Below, piece after piece: positions 32,757 through 44,727 of a stretch of 64,000 nucleotides of DNA. Origin of the DNA: Chalara sp. BL73 (taxonomy: Eukaryota > Ascomycota > Leotiomycetes > Helotiales); the NCBI GenBank assembly GCA_918026815.1, contig CAKJVC010000092.1, positions 434,001-498,000 of the forward strand, read 5' to 3'. Each line of letters opens with the position of its first letter. The first letter of the stretch is position 1. The notes beneath the pieces are model-generated. The model saw only the letters and a program-made list of their open reading frames with translations, was not told the DNA's origin and ran no database searches. The position numbers were made by a program, and so were the translations under genes.

Positions 32757-34088
32757 TTATGTAGCAGGCGCAGGACCCTGGCTCGTAGTCTCGTACCGCA
32801 TCCCATACATTGGCAACAATTCAACATGTACCTGACCCGGCGTGACGGGCATGGCCGTAAAAGCTGTACCGGTGATTGTTTCAGCCCTCGAAGGAGTTAC
32901 TCTCAGACTTTCCCTCAAGCTCACAACTCTGCTCACTGCTGAGTTTCCCAGGTCCTCCACACTCTCCTTATAAATTGGCGGTCCCCTCGCCTCCACCCTA
33001 GCCTCCTCCTCTTCAAGCGCGCTCGAGCTCGTAGAGCAGCTCTTCCTGTCAACTCCCGGCCTCCTTTGATTTCTATAATGGAAATTCGCTGCTCGCCAAT
33101 CTCCTTGAAAGCATGGACCTGGGTGGAAGACGGTAAGGGTGATGCAAGCAACGGCAATCATGGCGCCTTCGAGGATCATGAATGAAACCTCATCGTTGGC
33201 GAGCTTACCATCGAAGCCTTCTGAGAGCTCAGCGACGCGGAAGATAGAGCGGATGAATATTGCTAGGGTCGCGATGGAGATGCTAATCAGGAAGAAGCGG
33301 AATGGGCGGCTTTCTGCAAGGGAGGAGGAGAGGGGAGCGCCAGAGCGGATTGAGGATGGTGCGGTCGTGCGAATCTGCTGAGCGTAAGGATGGAGGGGGA
33401 TTTGTGAGCTCCGGTAGACTCGATATGCGAACTCAATACATGCTGTTGCAAAGAGCGCCAGCGAGAAGACTTGAAATCCAAGGCCTGCAAGCATTATGTT
33501 TATGCCTGTTTGGGTCTATATATATAATTAGTACTGGAATATTAACAGGCTTTTGGAGGTTAGAGTTACCCCAGATTCAGTATCTGTGCTACTGGCGATA
33601 GCTCCTCCTACAGCTTGAAGCAATAAAGAGAGAAAGTCACATGCGCAGAACAGGATGGTATATGTTCTGGGTCTAAATCGGCTTTTCTCCTCGCCGTATA
33701 CAACCACAATTCTCGCAAGACAAAGGTAGATAGCCGCACTCAAGAACGCAGGCGCGATGGTGAGAGTCGTCAGGTATATGACAAAGTTACTTTTGCTGAA
33801 AGGATTACTGTTCATCATGATCCGGCCGATGTACCCGATGACCTCGGTGAGTGTCCCGAGCATCATTGCAACCATGAATCCCCAGGTTCGGTGCTTGAAC
33901 CCTAGATAGCCTTGTGCAATGAAGCATAGCGCAAAGACAGCGGCAAGGAATGCGTTTCCTCCGATGGTGGGGAGGTAGTCTAGATGGGAGAGGGTGAGAT
34001 CACAGAGAGCTTTTGTGCAGAGCTCTGAGTTCTCGATAAGAGTAGCGTTGCCATGGGGCTCAGGAAGCATTCCTGTTAAGTTTGCCAT
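32757..34088 (-). CDS. RTA1-family seven-TM lipid-translocating exporter
   Basis: Plasma-membrane protein of the RTA1/RTM1/RSB1 family, linked in yeast to sphingoid-base release and stress resistance. Exons 33570-34088 and 32757-33515, intron 54 nt (33516-33569, GTAACT...ATAG); 425 aa. ATG at 34088 gives MANLTGMLPEPHGN, a glycosylatable extracellular start. Seven hydrophobic helices are visible, including AFLAAVFALCFIAQGYLG, FMVAMMLGTLTEVIGYIGR, FLSAAIYLCLARIVVVYGE, CDFLSLLLQAVGGAIAS and FRFFLISISIATLAIFIRS. The E-x-IGYIGR, APAFLSAAIY, CDFLSLLLQA-GG, IFRVAE and GFDG motifs are family hallmarks. Cytosolic tail is Arg/Glu-rich. Confidence 0.93.
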
Positions 34089-34838
34089 AATGACTGCCAG
34101 AGAAGAGAAAGATGATATATTGCTTCTTTGATAGGAGATGGATAGCAGTGATGAGACAGAACTTGCCAACGCAAGAAAATCACTTAACTTATATACGCAA
34201 CTGAGCGACCGCATTTTGGGCTTATGCCCGGGGAATCGGAGGAAATCAAGCACGTTTTGCGTCTTGGTATTTCACAGCCTCTATGCAACGCATTCATGGT
34301 GTTGTGTGCAGACGTATTCAAAAGGGTTGATGTCGGAAGTTCTGAACTGAAGCGCCGACTTGCCAAGGAGCCGTTGCACGACCCAAAGTGTTTTATCCAA
34401 TCATACTGCGATATGAGACTCTTAAGCGAATGCGGTTAGAAACTGATGTGAAGAGCATCGATAAAGTGCTTACGGACGACGTGGATAGACGCTTTATGAT
34501 GGTTATGATGATGACATGAACTTGATTCGGCGTTTATCAATGTGGTACGGGATACATCACCATGCGGGTCGTTTGTCTGATCTGATCTTGTGATACACTC
34601 TTCATGGATACAAGCCCTTGAGTTATAGTATCTATCTCTAGCCAGGTTGAAGATCCCTTCCTCACTCTCGGCCATTAAAACGGCCACGGATGCTTCATGT
34701 TGCAATATTACATACTGCGAGGCTGAGATGGAGCCCTAGTCTAAAGCAATCGGGATATCCACTCCGAGCGCCTTAGAACTCTCTTGCTAACAACCCATGC
34801 CCTTGAAGATTTAAGACCTGCTTGACCTTCTGTTCCCT
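34089..34838. other. intergenic, no gene seen
   Basis: 750 bases between two minus-strand transporter genes: promoter of the RTA1-like gene and 3' region of the MFS gene. Open frames crossing it are extensions of the RTA1 reading frame or its antisense. Confidence 0.5.
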
Positions 34839-36413
34839 TTAAACACGCTGCAATGACCACAATCCCCTCGTCGCTGTCTTCACACTCGTTGTTCTACTCA
34901 TCTGCCTCTGCACAGTAGGTCTGTCTTGGAACACGGCATCGTTGTCCCTGATCTCTTGCTCTCTTTGCTCTTTCGACAATGCCTGGTTTTCCAACTCGGC
35001 TATCTTCCACGCCCTCAAGAACCACATGCATACAGCCGCTCCAAGGTACACAAAACCCGTGAACAGTTGCGCATCAAGGTAGATGTTTCCACTCGTGCGT
35101 CTCAACTTTAGACCAATAGGTTCCGAAAATGTGGTGGGCAATACTAGAACAATCCATAACATGGACAGTGCCGAAGGGAGTATTTGCACACCGACTACTT
35201 CGGCACCGACAGGTCCAATGACAGCCCAGAAGGTGCCGGCGATAGGACCACAGATGAGAGCAAAGAATATTAATACTCCGTAGCTTTTGGCGAAGATCCA
35301 GATCACGAGACAAAAGAACCCGGCAAGAAATGTGCATCCTCCTGCTATATTGATACGGCCGACTTTATCACTGAAATAGCCTATGAAAGGTCGACCGATG
35401 CCTAAAAGTGGAGTTAGTACTCGGTTATAGAAATTGACAGAGTTTCGTACCTTGACCTAAGTTCAGCAACGCGGCAACTACCGAGCCTTGCTTTGCGGTC
35501 AAGCCTATACTGCTGGCATAGTTTGACAACGAGAAGAGCAGGACGACATATCCTAGCATGCTGAAGATTCCCCATCCAACTAAGAGCAAGAATTCAATCC
35601 GTTTGAACAGTCTTACGTCAAAGCCAAGCTGGATTGCGCCGACGGCTTTGTTCCGATCACGAATAACAATGGTTGAGAGAATATTCATAACGCATGAAAC
35701 GATAGCGAGGATCCTGAAAGCCCATGCTAGTCCAAGAGTTTGAATCATTTGATTCGTGGCCAAGGAATACACCAGTCCACCAATGCCACTCCCAGCTGCA
35801 CCAATACTGTTTGCAAACGAGCGCTTAGTGGTGAACCACTGTGGTATGATACCAACTGTACCAACGAATAAGAACCCCATTCCAAAGCCGAATGCGAGTC
35901 CTTGGGAAAGAAAGAGTTGCCATATCTCAGTAGACCAGGAGGCACCGAGCAAACCTGCAGTCTCAAGCAAGACTCCGATACTTAGTACAGCATGTGTTCC
36001 AAGCTCACGGCCACAAATTGTGGCTACAGGTGAGACGATTAAAGCCATTGAGATAGACAGACCTCCAACAAAGGCATAGTCAAGAGGAGTGGCCCCAGGG
36101 TAGGTATTTTCATTCAAGTAATGAGACAGAAAGATACCATATGACTGTCAGACTGTTAGCTGTATCCGTGGAAATAAGACGAAGCCGAGCCTACACTATT
36201 GATGCCCCAAGTATGAAAGTTGATGATGAAGCAGCTTGCAACACAAACCCAACCATATCCTCCGTTGGGAGGCACGTCTTCCACTTTAGAAACATTCCCG
36301 TTTGATGACTCTTCCGGCCCATTTAGAACCACATCTTTCTCAGAGCCATTAGTCCTCTCTAATTGGGAGGTGTACTCAAGATTTTCATCTCGGTTCGCTC
36401 TCTCCTCGGCCAT
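34839..36413 (-). CDS. MFS transporter, monocarboxylate-transporter-like (Mch family)
   Basis: Twelve-TM major facilitator of the fungal MCT/Mch group; substrate unknown. Exons 36195-36413, 35451-36144, 34839-35401; introns of 50 and 49 nt; 491 aa, phases consistent. The family signature (D)GGYGWVCV appears as PPNGGYGWVCVASCFIINFH before TM1, followed by WGINSSYGIFLSHYLNE across the first intron. Further MCT-like blocks: GPxx-type LSISMALIVSPVATICGREL, QGLAFGFGMGFLFVGTVGII, QWFTTKRSFANSIGAAGSGI and IGRPFIGYFSDKVGR across the second intron. C-terminal tail is charged. It lies in tandem with the RTA1-like gene, both membrane exporters, but no operon-like link is implied in a fungus. Confidence 0.93.
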
Positions 36414-38200
36414 AACGGGGAGATGAGTAAGGAAAAAAAGTACACAAGAATGGCAGAATCTCGTCTCTAAAATCCAAGATACATGAAATAGACAACAACA
36501 CTAAGGACAGAAGGTGATAACGACTATCTCATCATCTTGTATTTCAAAGCTGGTTTGAGTAATCAAGTAGGGAAAAGCTCGCCGTGAAAAGCGCAAGGGT
36601 ATAAATGACATTTTGAGGTGAGATTACCCACCTTTCAATTCATTTTAGTCATTCACTGAATGCTGCAAGCCCACATTAATACCCCGCGACCCGGGAATAA
36701 GAAACTGCTCCTCCTCTCGAAAATCCCATCCCGCGCTTATCCATGGCAGAAAAAGGATTGGATTTCGAATGTGATGTACTATAGACTTGGCTGTACCGCA
36801 AATGCTATGCTAAATGGGAATAGAGGTGGCAATTCCTCATTCTATGCGACTGCTGCCATACCCACAAAACGAAGATATAAAGGGTGCCCGCCAGGTATCA
36901 TCAATGCTGGGTTTGGAGAGCAGAGCCGACCCGAGTTTGCCATAAGAGTACAAAGTCGAGTAGAGTCATGATAAGTTTGCTTTTCACATCCTTGTCATGC
37001 TCCGGATCCTTGAAATTGACGATGACATGACCCTTCGTGTGGTCCATTGGGCCTCGGAGGACAGCCCGGTTGGCAATGTCGGCAGCGAGATGGATAATGA
37101 CTAAGCTCCCACCGAAAAGGGGCATTGGGGCGGGGCAGCCAGCTATGCACATCTATCGTATGGTCCTACTTCTGGACACCAACTTACTTACTTAAGTACT
37201 TGTACCCCCAGCCCACGCTTCTTAAAAGGGCTGATACTTGGCAGATGAACTGAACTCTTGCTGCACGCACTGGGTTGCATACTAGGCGTGATGATTGATA
37301 CCCGCACGCTGGTCTACTGCTAAACGCCCCATCAGTGTATTGGAGATGATGGGTGGTCTTGAAGTCGAGACATTGAACACAAGTCAGGCCGAGGATGATG
37401 CAAGGAATTCTTTCATGATGTCGATAAAGGATGATTTTTGGAAGCTGTCAAGACCGGACTGGGAAGGAAGACTGAGACTGAGACTGATACTGAAACTGAC
37501 TTGCGGGCTCTGTCTTACAGTACATGTCCTCTAGTGTATGTATTCTCCCTGTTTAGATTCACGTGCTTTCGTGATTCAGGGTTTGCTTGTCGGCCATCTT
37601 CGTCCTTCCAGGGCTGCACACCACACTGAATATCCATGGCATGCAAAAACCGTTAACGAGCTTCATAGCAGACATAGAATGCTATAATCTGTCGTATGTT
37701 CAACTTGTAGAGTACGGGAGTAGCGGTCATAGGAGCTCACCGAAAGTCTTCGTCCGGGGAAGCACATTGCAGGACGCGGTACATATTTTAGTGTCTGGTT
37801 CCAGTGGTGACAACACTGCGTGACTTGGCAACCAGGTTGTTCTGCCAACTCGCGAACCCCCTGCATTGACAACAGACATTTTCCCCAGACAATCCGAGGC
37901 ACACCGCAGAAACACACTTGGCTTACTGTTCGTTGCTCTGTTTACCTACAACTATAGCAATATCTGTTTCATTATTACTTATTACTTTAATCATCTGTGT
38001 CTTCGATAAACAGCTTTCGCTTTCCCAATTCTACCTTCTCACACAATTCAAGCCAACCCTGCCTACCCATTTCCGCTGCATTACACAACAGAATTGGCGT
38101 AAATTGCGATACTTCTCTGTACAAATACTTGACAGTGCCTCTGAGGCAGAGATAAACTGGAGTAATCTACTCTTCAATTGCAAGGCTTCCTTCAGACAAC
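36414..38200. other. intergenic between divergent MFS and LIM genes
   Basis: About 1.8 kb. No ORF with coding character. Holds the two divergent promoters. 37460-37500 has a short GACTGA tandem run (GAGACTGATACTGAAACTGA-like). Confidence 0.5.
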
Positions 38201-40799
38201 ATGTTTCGAGGCAGCTCTAAGGAGCGGAGTCGCAAAGTTACTCCTCCAGGACCAGTCTACATGTCCAATGATCAATTTGGTCAGTGCGAAGACCAAGCTT
38301 TGGCCCTAGCTGAGAGAGTTATGCTAATATTCAACAGCAAACTATCTTGCGGACCTAAGAAATAACCGTGTCGCTCGGCCAAGTGGTGCAAGGCCTCAAC
38401 CCTCCAGTGGACGCCGTGATTCAGAGCGTGGCAGACCAGACTCGACCCAACCCATGGAAATTGATGAATCCATCCGTACACCATCATCAGAACATGCTTC
38501 CCGCTCTGCAAGCGCCATGTCCCATCGCCGAGCACAATCTTCCCTCTCAACATACTCGTCAGTGACCTCTAGATCGGGGCGGCAGCTTGCACAACCGCCT
38601 ACCAAGTCCTCATCGCCAGAAAGGCCGCTTCTCAAGCCGTCACAAGTCGTCCCTAGCGGCACTTATATTGAGCGAGGTCAGAGATGGATGGAGAAGGAGG
38701 ACGCTGTTGCTCTACGCGACGCCATGGAAGACTTGGACCTACTGAAGCAAGAGGAAGAGGATGTGAGAATTCATACCGCTGCACAAAACGAGGCTTCTGA
38801 CCTTGTTTGGGAACATCAGCACGGAGGACTCGTTAGAAACCCCCACGCGCCATATAGTTACAAGGAGCACCTCCGAAAGAACAGCTATCAACATGCAAGA
38901 ACACAAAGCGCTGGCCCATATAATGGAGTTGGGATGACTACTGGGTTAGGGCGTGATGTACAACGATCTGTATCAGGAGGGTCAAGCAGCAGTGGGGATC
39001 TTGCTGTTCAAGGTCGAAACTCGGGTGAATTGGACCGCGCTCGCAGTCCCGAAAATGCAATTCGCTCTTCTATGGATTCATCGCGCTCTCTCCCCCAGAA
39101 AATCCAGAAGCCATATGGCAGCATTACCAACAACAGCAGACCTCAAGGCTCTGAGCGCAGAAGAAGCAGCGCGAGGAGGAATATCAGTGGTGAAATCAGC
39201 GGAGCTTTTTCTGGCGAGCAGATTTGGGAGGAGCCTGAAGAGGAGCGACCTGATCGTGGGCGCTCTCCAACTGTGGATGATGTTCCAAGGCCACTTCGTA
39301 TTAAGCCGCGCGATCCTATGAACAGAGTTCAGTTTGTGCAAGATCTAAGTCGCTCTAGTAGCACTCCCGCCACCCCGACAGTCAAGCTATACAAGTCTGA
39401 AATTCACCGGAACCCTCCCTCTCAGTCAAGAAATCCAGAATATACAGCAAATACTCCCCTAGTCAAGAAAGCAGAGAGCCCAGCTCCAGAAGTGGCTATC
39501 AAAGATGGCCTAGAAATCAGAAGTGATGATATCCGTCAAGCTACAAGCATGCGGATGAAAGACAGAAGTCCCAAGCTACCTACCCCTACAGCTGTTAGTG
39601 ATAAGCCGGGCCGTCCAATTGTAAGCTTTGATAAAAATTGGAAGCCGAGCGAGGCTGATGTGAAGCCAGAAGAGCGAAGACAAGCACAGTTCCAAGGCCA
39701 ACAAAGGCAAGGGATTACTCCTAAATCACATTCGGCGAATGTCGCGGCCGCTGTCTCGACCATTCACCTTCCTGACACTCCCTCAATCCAAGTAAATTCT
39801 GCTCCGCCGAGCTCTATTCCTACTATCAATTTGCCTGATTCTTCGCCTTCTGTCCCTACAATCAATCTTCCAGACTCATCCCCAAATATTCCTACAATCA
39901 ACTTTCCGGACTCAGCGCCATCTATTCCTACCATCAACCTGCCTGATGCACCCACAATATCTATTTCAACACCTGCTCCATCGATCAACATCACCGACAA
40001 CTCTAGGACACCATCTGCCAGACCCCTCCCAGACCCTAAGAAAGTAACCGGGCGACCTCTTCCACGCCATCATGCAACAGCACCTTTACCTCGTGGCCAT
40101 TGGTCGCCTGCCGGCAAGCGTGCCACCGCTACTTGTCACCAGTGCCAATTACCAATTGAAGGACGTGTAGTTGGTCTTCGAGGAGCCCCTGAAAAGTACC
40201 ATCCTGAATGCTTTATTTGCTTTACATGTGGGACCGGACTTGAAGCACTTGAGGTTTTTGAAGAGCCTCCCGTCATGCGCGCTGCACGTCTAGACAGAAT
40301 TCAGCGTCGTGCTCTTGGCGAGCCGCTTCCGGAAATTGAGGGCGAAACGTATGCTGAGGACGGTGACGAAAGGCTTCGATACTTCTGTCATCTCGATTGG
40401 CATGAGCTTTACGCGCCAAAATGCAAACATTGCAAAACTCCTATTCTGGGGGAACACATGATTGCATTGGGTGAGCATTGGCACTTTGGTCACTTCTTCT
40501 GCGCCGAGTGTGGTGATCCTTTCGAGAAAGGGATGAGCCATATTGAGAAAGATGGCTACGCATGGTGCCTCAGCTGCCAAACCAAACGCACAGAGAGAAG
40601 AGCACCGAAATGCAAGAAGTGCAAGCTCCCAGTCATTGGTGAGGCCATCCAGGCTCTCGGTGGCGAGTGGCACGACAAATGCTTTCGATGCATAACATGC
40701 AAAGGTGACTTCCCTGACGGTTCATTCTTTCCCAAACAAGTTGGCCAGGAGATAACAGTGACATGTACGAGGTGCATGGAAATGGAGTTGAAAGCATAA
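38201..40799 (+). CDS. three-LIM-domain protein (paxillin-like, Pxl1 group)
   Basis: Cytoskeletal scaffold likely at polarity sites or the septum (fungal Pxl1-like). Exons 38201-38279 and 38338-40799, intron 58 nt; 846 aa. N-terminus contains the conserved YMSNDQFANYLADLRNN. The middle is disordered, Ser/Pro/Arg-rich, with a 12-residue tandem repeat (see repeat entry). Three C-terminal LIM zinc-binding domains: CHQCQLPIEGR...YHPECFICFTC, CKHCKTPILGEHMIALG...HFFCAEC, CKKCKLPVIGEAIQALG...HDKCFRCITC, each with Cys/His zinc ligands. LIM1 has an insertion of about 40 residues (ALEVFEEPPVMRAARLDRIQ onward). The upstream exon was found from the GTCAGT donor, GCTAAT branch and CAG acceptor, and gives the conserved N-terminus in frame. 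Confidence 0.92.
39805..39950 (+). repeat. 36-bp tandem repeat inside the LIM gene
   Basis: Four in-frame copies of a 12-residue unit, consensus (S/A)P(S/N)(I/V)PTIN(L/F)PDS, in the disordered linker before the LIM domains. A weaker upstream match (STIHLPDTPSIQV) and a downstream one (TISISTPAPSINITD) suggest older units. Confidence 0.85.
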
Positions 40800-41672
40800 A
40801 ATGTGGAAAGGTTGGGTAAATGTTGTCGTTTAATGCTTTTTGGCTTTTCTTACTTTACTCCGCCTATGATACGCGCTCTTATGTCGTCCACGAGGTTCTT
40901 ATGAGAAATCTGAGATCATGCCATTCATTGACCTTTCCTATGTCTTTGTTTTGCATTCAGGCATCTTTCAAGCATCTTTCGGAGCGCTATGTTTGCAGTT
41001 ATTTTGTGGAGATAATATGTATCCATACAATTTGCAGATATCCATAAAATATTATACTTTGTGCCACCTGTTCGTGACTAAAGTTATACTATTCTCTTTC
41101 TTTCAATCCATCTGCCGCTCTTTATCACGAACTGAGTAGGTAGGACGCACTTACGTTTCGTACATGCTCCGCGGAAAAGTGTGAGCCCTTTCCCCTATAA
41201 TTAGCGAGCACATCATAGGTTCGAAATTCGGATTACTAAGGCAGCTTGGACTACACAGCGTCATGCCTCTTCCGTCGTTGCGCTTGACATTTAAGGGAAC
41301 CTTGAAGCATATATTATTACTAAGAGATATTCACTTTTTCATATCCCGCTATGGAGGGTTTCTCGGTGGTATTTCAAACACCGAGCTCTATCGCCGTTCT
41401 AACATCCTAATATGCCTTCCAAAGAACTAGATGGTGATTTTTCTTTTCAACGGGATGGGGAATGCCTGAGTAGTTGTACAGTAAGCATACGGTTTAGTTT
41501 GTAAGCTTGGAGCATCTCAGTAGGTCTAGAAAGCATAAACCGCCTTCTTTCACATATAAAAGGGGTTTCTTATCCTTCCGCGTGCTGGTCTCTCTACTTT
41601 CCAGATTCCACCCAGAGCTGTGAGTATCATAATATCCACATCTCAAACCACCGCAACGCCTTGCATCCTAAA
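40800..41672. other. intergenic, no gene seen
   Basis: About 870 bases. AT-rich; small ORFs only. Contains the 3' end of the LIM gene and the promoter of the cyanamide hydratase gene. Confidence 0.5.
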
Positions 41673-42410
41673 ATGAGCAACCAACCCAACCCGGCGGTCG
41701 AGAAGTACGGCTGGATCGCCGTCCCTAGAGACGTCTCAATCCTCCTCTCCGAATCCGCAAACAACGGCTCAGCCGACCCCATCCAAGTCTCCTCCATAAC
41801 CGTGCCTTCGACGCCGCTCTGCGGTGCCGTGCACCAGTACGCGCAATCGCGCCTGCCAGTCGAGACCTTCAACCACAGCATGCGGGTCTACTACTACGGG
41901 GTCGCCATCCTCTCGCACGCCTTCCCCACCTGGTCCTCCCCCTCCTTCCTAGAAACCTACTACCTTACATGCCTACTCCACGACATCGGGACCACGGACG
42001 AGAATATCACCACGACGCTCCTGAGCTTCGAGTTCCAGGGCGGGTATCTCGTGCTCGACCTCCTGAAGTCCCTCGCTGCGCCAGCTGAGCAGGCCGAATC
42101 CGTTGCCGAAGCCGTGATCCGGCACCAGGACCTCGGGACTACGGGCACGCTTTCCCGCGTCGGCGCTTTGATACAGCTGGCTACGATTTTCGACAACGTC
42201 GGAAGGAACCCGGAGCTGGTGGCCCGGGAGACGATCGAGGGCGTCGTGGCGTTGTTTCCCAGGAAGCACTGGAGTGGGTGTTTTGCGAAGACGATTAGGA
42301 GGGAGTTGAGCCTGAAGCCGTGGGCGCATACGAGTCATCTAGGGAAGCCGGGATTTGAGGAGAGGGTGGAGGGGAACGTCTTGATGAGTGAGTGGGACGC
42401 GTTGGAGTAG
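41673..42410 (+). CDS. cyanamide hydratase (Cah/Ddi2-Ddi3-like HD-domain enzyme)
   Basis: Predicted metal-dependent hydratase converting cyanamide to urea. 245 aa, no intron, ATG at 41673 (another in-frame ATG at 41661). HD-domain metal ligands: NHSMRVYYYGVAIL gives the first His and CLLHDIGTT the HD pair; VIRHQDLG and a late Asp (TIFDNVGRN) complete the site. Conserved context YGWIAVPRD near the N-terminus and AGxx-type core fit the fungal Cah family (yeast Ddi2/3, Myrothecium Cah). Base composition is strikingly GC-rich: the two lines I counted (41761-41880) are about 62-65% GC, against about a third in 42481-42540. Its distribution in fungi is known to be patchy, so recent transfer or duplication is possible. 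Confidence 0.9.
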   Translation: MSNQPNPAVEKYGWIAVPRDVSILLSESANNGSADPIQVSSITVPSTPLCGAVHQYAQSRLPVETFNHSMRVYYYGVAILSHAFPTWSSPSFLETYYLTCLLHDIGTTDENITTTLLSFEFQGGYLVLDLLKSLAAPAEQAESVAEAVIRHQDLGTTGTLSRVGALIQLATIFDNVGRNPELVARETIEGVVALFPRKHWSGCFAKTIRRELSLKPWAHTSHLGKPGFEERVEGNVLMSEWDALE

Positions 42411-43637
42411 GTCAAGTGTGTGGAGACAATGCAGCAATCTGCTGCCGGGTTGTCTCTAATAGTTATTGTTAATTTCCGTAACACCTACGTTAATGAGATG
42501 TGAAAATTTTTCAACTGTATCAATAGCTCTTTACAGTAGATGCGGCCCATAATGAGGCTATTTTCAACTTTACGGAATATTGGAGTATACCCTGAACTAC
42601 AGGAACATGGAAGTATTTCTGGCCATTTTTCTGCCTGAAAATACGTGATTTTTCGATATGATATCAGACAAACTGATCATATTGATGTTTCGATCTTGTC
42701 CTTATGCCTGATGCTGCCACAATCCAGCGATCGTATACAGCATAAGCTATTGGTAAAATAGCAACTCAGCACATTTTCTCTTGGTCGAGATATATCTTGA
42801 TACCGCGTAAGTACCACCTACCTTGCTCAATCTGAAATATAGATAGAGGACCGAGCACTTGCCAGTGTTGGTCGAGTTCACCATCTCTCTCTGTCAGCTT
42901 TGGGACTTCCCTTCCGAACCCCCGTAAGGGCTCGATCACGCCGTTTCAACAAATGTATGGAGTGTACGTAACACAAAATACCTCCAGGAAAAATTAACAC
43001 TGTAGATCCGTAAATGATCACTCGATCTCATCTGATGTCAGATTATACTCCTGGATTCAGAATCCAAATTTCCGGATCTGCTAAGAAACTTGCACAACCT
43101 TTAGAACTCTCAAAATAATAATAGTGAAGGTAGTCCAAGTACAGACAACTCAAGCTTGCTGATGAGTCTTGGTTTCAATTCGGCGACATCTTGGGGTAAG
43201 ATATGCTTCACTAGAAGTCTTAAAAAGAGGGCCGGTCACAAAGGAAAACGAACAAAGTATGGCGTCGCTGAAACCGCCGAGGACCCCACGCTCACACCCG
43301 CCCCCCGCATTTAGACGATCTCCCGACTTCAAGAATCCGCATGTCCCGTGGTGCAACCCAGCTTATCCTTACCTGCTGCTTGAACTGCCCTCATCTGTAT
43401 AGATCGAGAACCAAATTATTTATATATCCTCCTAGCCAACCACGCTTGAGCAACATTGCTATAATACCCTGCGGCGCTGCGCGATTAAACGTCCTTGAAT
43501 GCAACCCTGCACTCAACCATAAGCAAACCATATATATACCTACGCACGACACCTCTTCAGCTCTCAAGCGCATTTCGCTTGAAGCCCCCATTCTGCATTC
43601 CCACACAGAAACACAACAAGAAGCAAGCAAAACAAAA
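42411..43637. other. intergenic, no gene seen
   Basis: About 1.2 kb, AT-rich, without supported genes. The open frame from 43341 runs into the next gene but its first 99 codons look like leader sequence. Confidence 0.5.
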
Positions 43638-44099
43638 ATGCCGCCGTTAGACTTAACAATGAACAAGCTCTCCATCGACCCCAAATCCTCCTCCAAGGCC
43701 GCCAGCGGCGCGGTCCCCGACTCATGGGAAGATGATAACGACGTGCCCGAAACGCCGATTGCGCAACAATCCTCCTTTCCCTCCGCGCCACCGCCAACCC
43801 CGATCTCCCCATCCTACAACACTTCGCAGACAGGCTTCGACGCACCTTTTGGATACCGTCCCGAGTCACGAGAGAGGGAGAGGGGAGGTGGAAGTCGGCC
43901 AGATAAGACGGATGCGGTGGCTAAGAGATTGATTGCGGGGGCGTTGGGGGTTAAAGCACCGAAGAGGACGGAGGAGCAAAGGGCCTATGATAGGGCGTTG
44001 AAGGAAAAGGAGATTAAGAGGCGGGAGGCGGAGAGAGAAAGGGAAAGGAGGGAGGAGGAAGAGAGAGAGAGAGCTAAGAGAGGTATTTGGGAGGATTGA
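43638..44099 (+). CDS. small conserved charged protein
   Basis: 153 aa, single exon, ATG at 43638 in the context AAACAAAAATGCC. N-terminal MPPLDLTMNKLSID, then SWEDDNDVPETP acidic patch, Pro/Ser-rich middle, a conserved-looking core AVAKRLIAGALGVKAPKRTE followed by a long Arg/Glu/Lys helix (QRAYDRALKEKEIKRREAER) and ending GIWED. The helix is expected to be a single charged alpha-helix or coiled coil. I recognise the layout as a widespread unnamed ascomycete protein but know no function. The frame is open 99 codons further upstream, but those codons look non-coding. Confidence 0.75.
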   Translation: MPPLDLTMNKLSIDPKSSSKAASGAVPDSWEDDNDVPETPIAQQSSFPSAPPPTPISPSYNTSQTGFDAPFGYRPESRERERGGGSRPDKTDAVAKRLIAGALGVKAPKRTEEQRAYDRALKEKEIKRREAERERERREEEERERAKRGIWED

Positions 44100-44727
44100 T
44101 CTCTGATATTCTGCAGGAAGTTGCCGCCGGATTGAGCGAAAGATTTAGGACAGGAGAGCAGGATGGTGATTTGTTTTCACCTGCTTGATTTGACATGCAA
44201 GTAGTTTTGGATACGAAGCATTTACTGGGGCGTTTTGGATGGTATGTGGTTCGTGGAATCGGGATTTTGGAGGGTTGTTGGCAAGCATGGAGCCTAGAAA
44301 GACATGGATATTCTCATCTAGCTGATACACTTGTATCGCTGTATCATCAATTTTGCCAAAAATTTTCACAAAGCATAATCGAACAGCCCACCAGACGTAT
44401 CAGATTTGATAGAAACCGAAGGAAACCAATCGTGTGATGAAGGCGAGGGAGATTTGGTCCATTGCAGAGACACGAGTTCGTCCTAACAGTCAGACCCCCA
44501 TGTCTCTCGAAGCACATATTGTGCCATGTATGAGATCTTGACGCCTTTCACGCCGTGTCTTGAGAATGAAAAAAGACCTCCGTTGAAAGCAGACCAGACC
44601 AGAAGAACAAATTCCCAAATGCAAATGTGTCACTCATCCCGTGCCCATATCCCCAACCCCGTCACAATGCGCTCCTCCAAATCAGATGTAGCGAACCGCA
44701 GGTGGTGCGCATAGAGTGCTAGGCCTC
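44100..44727. other. intergenic, no gene seen
   Basis: About 630 bases between convergent genes (small charged protein, plus; SUMO, minus). Only small ORFs. Confidence 0.5.

Noticed and set aside
43341..43637. N-terminal extension of the small charged protein
   Set aside because: The 99 codons before ATG 43638 show no conserved character and contain typical 5'-leader sequence; the downstream ATG has a good A-rich context.
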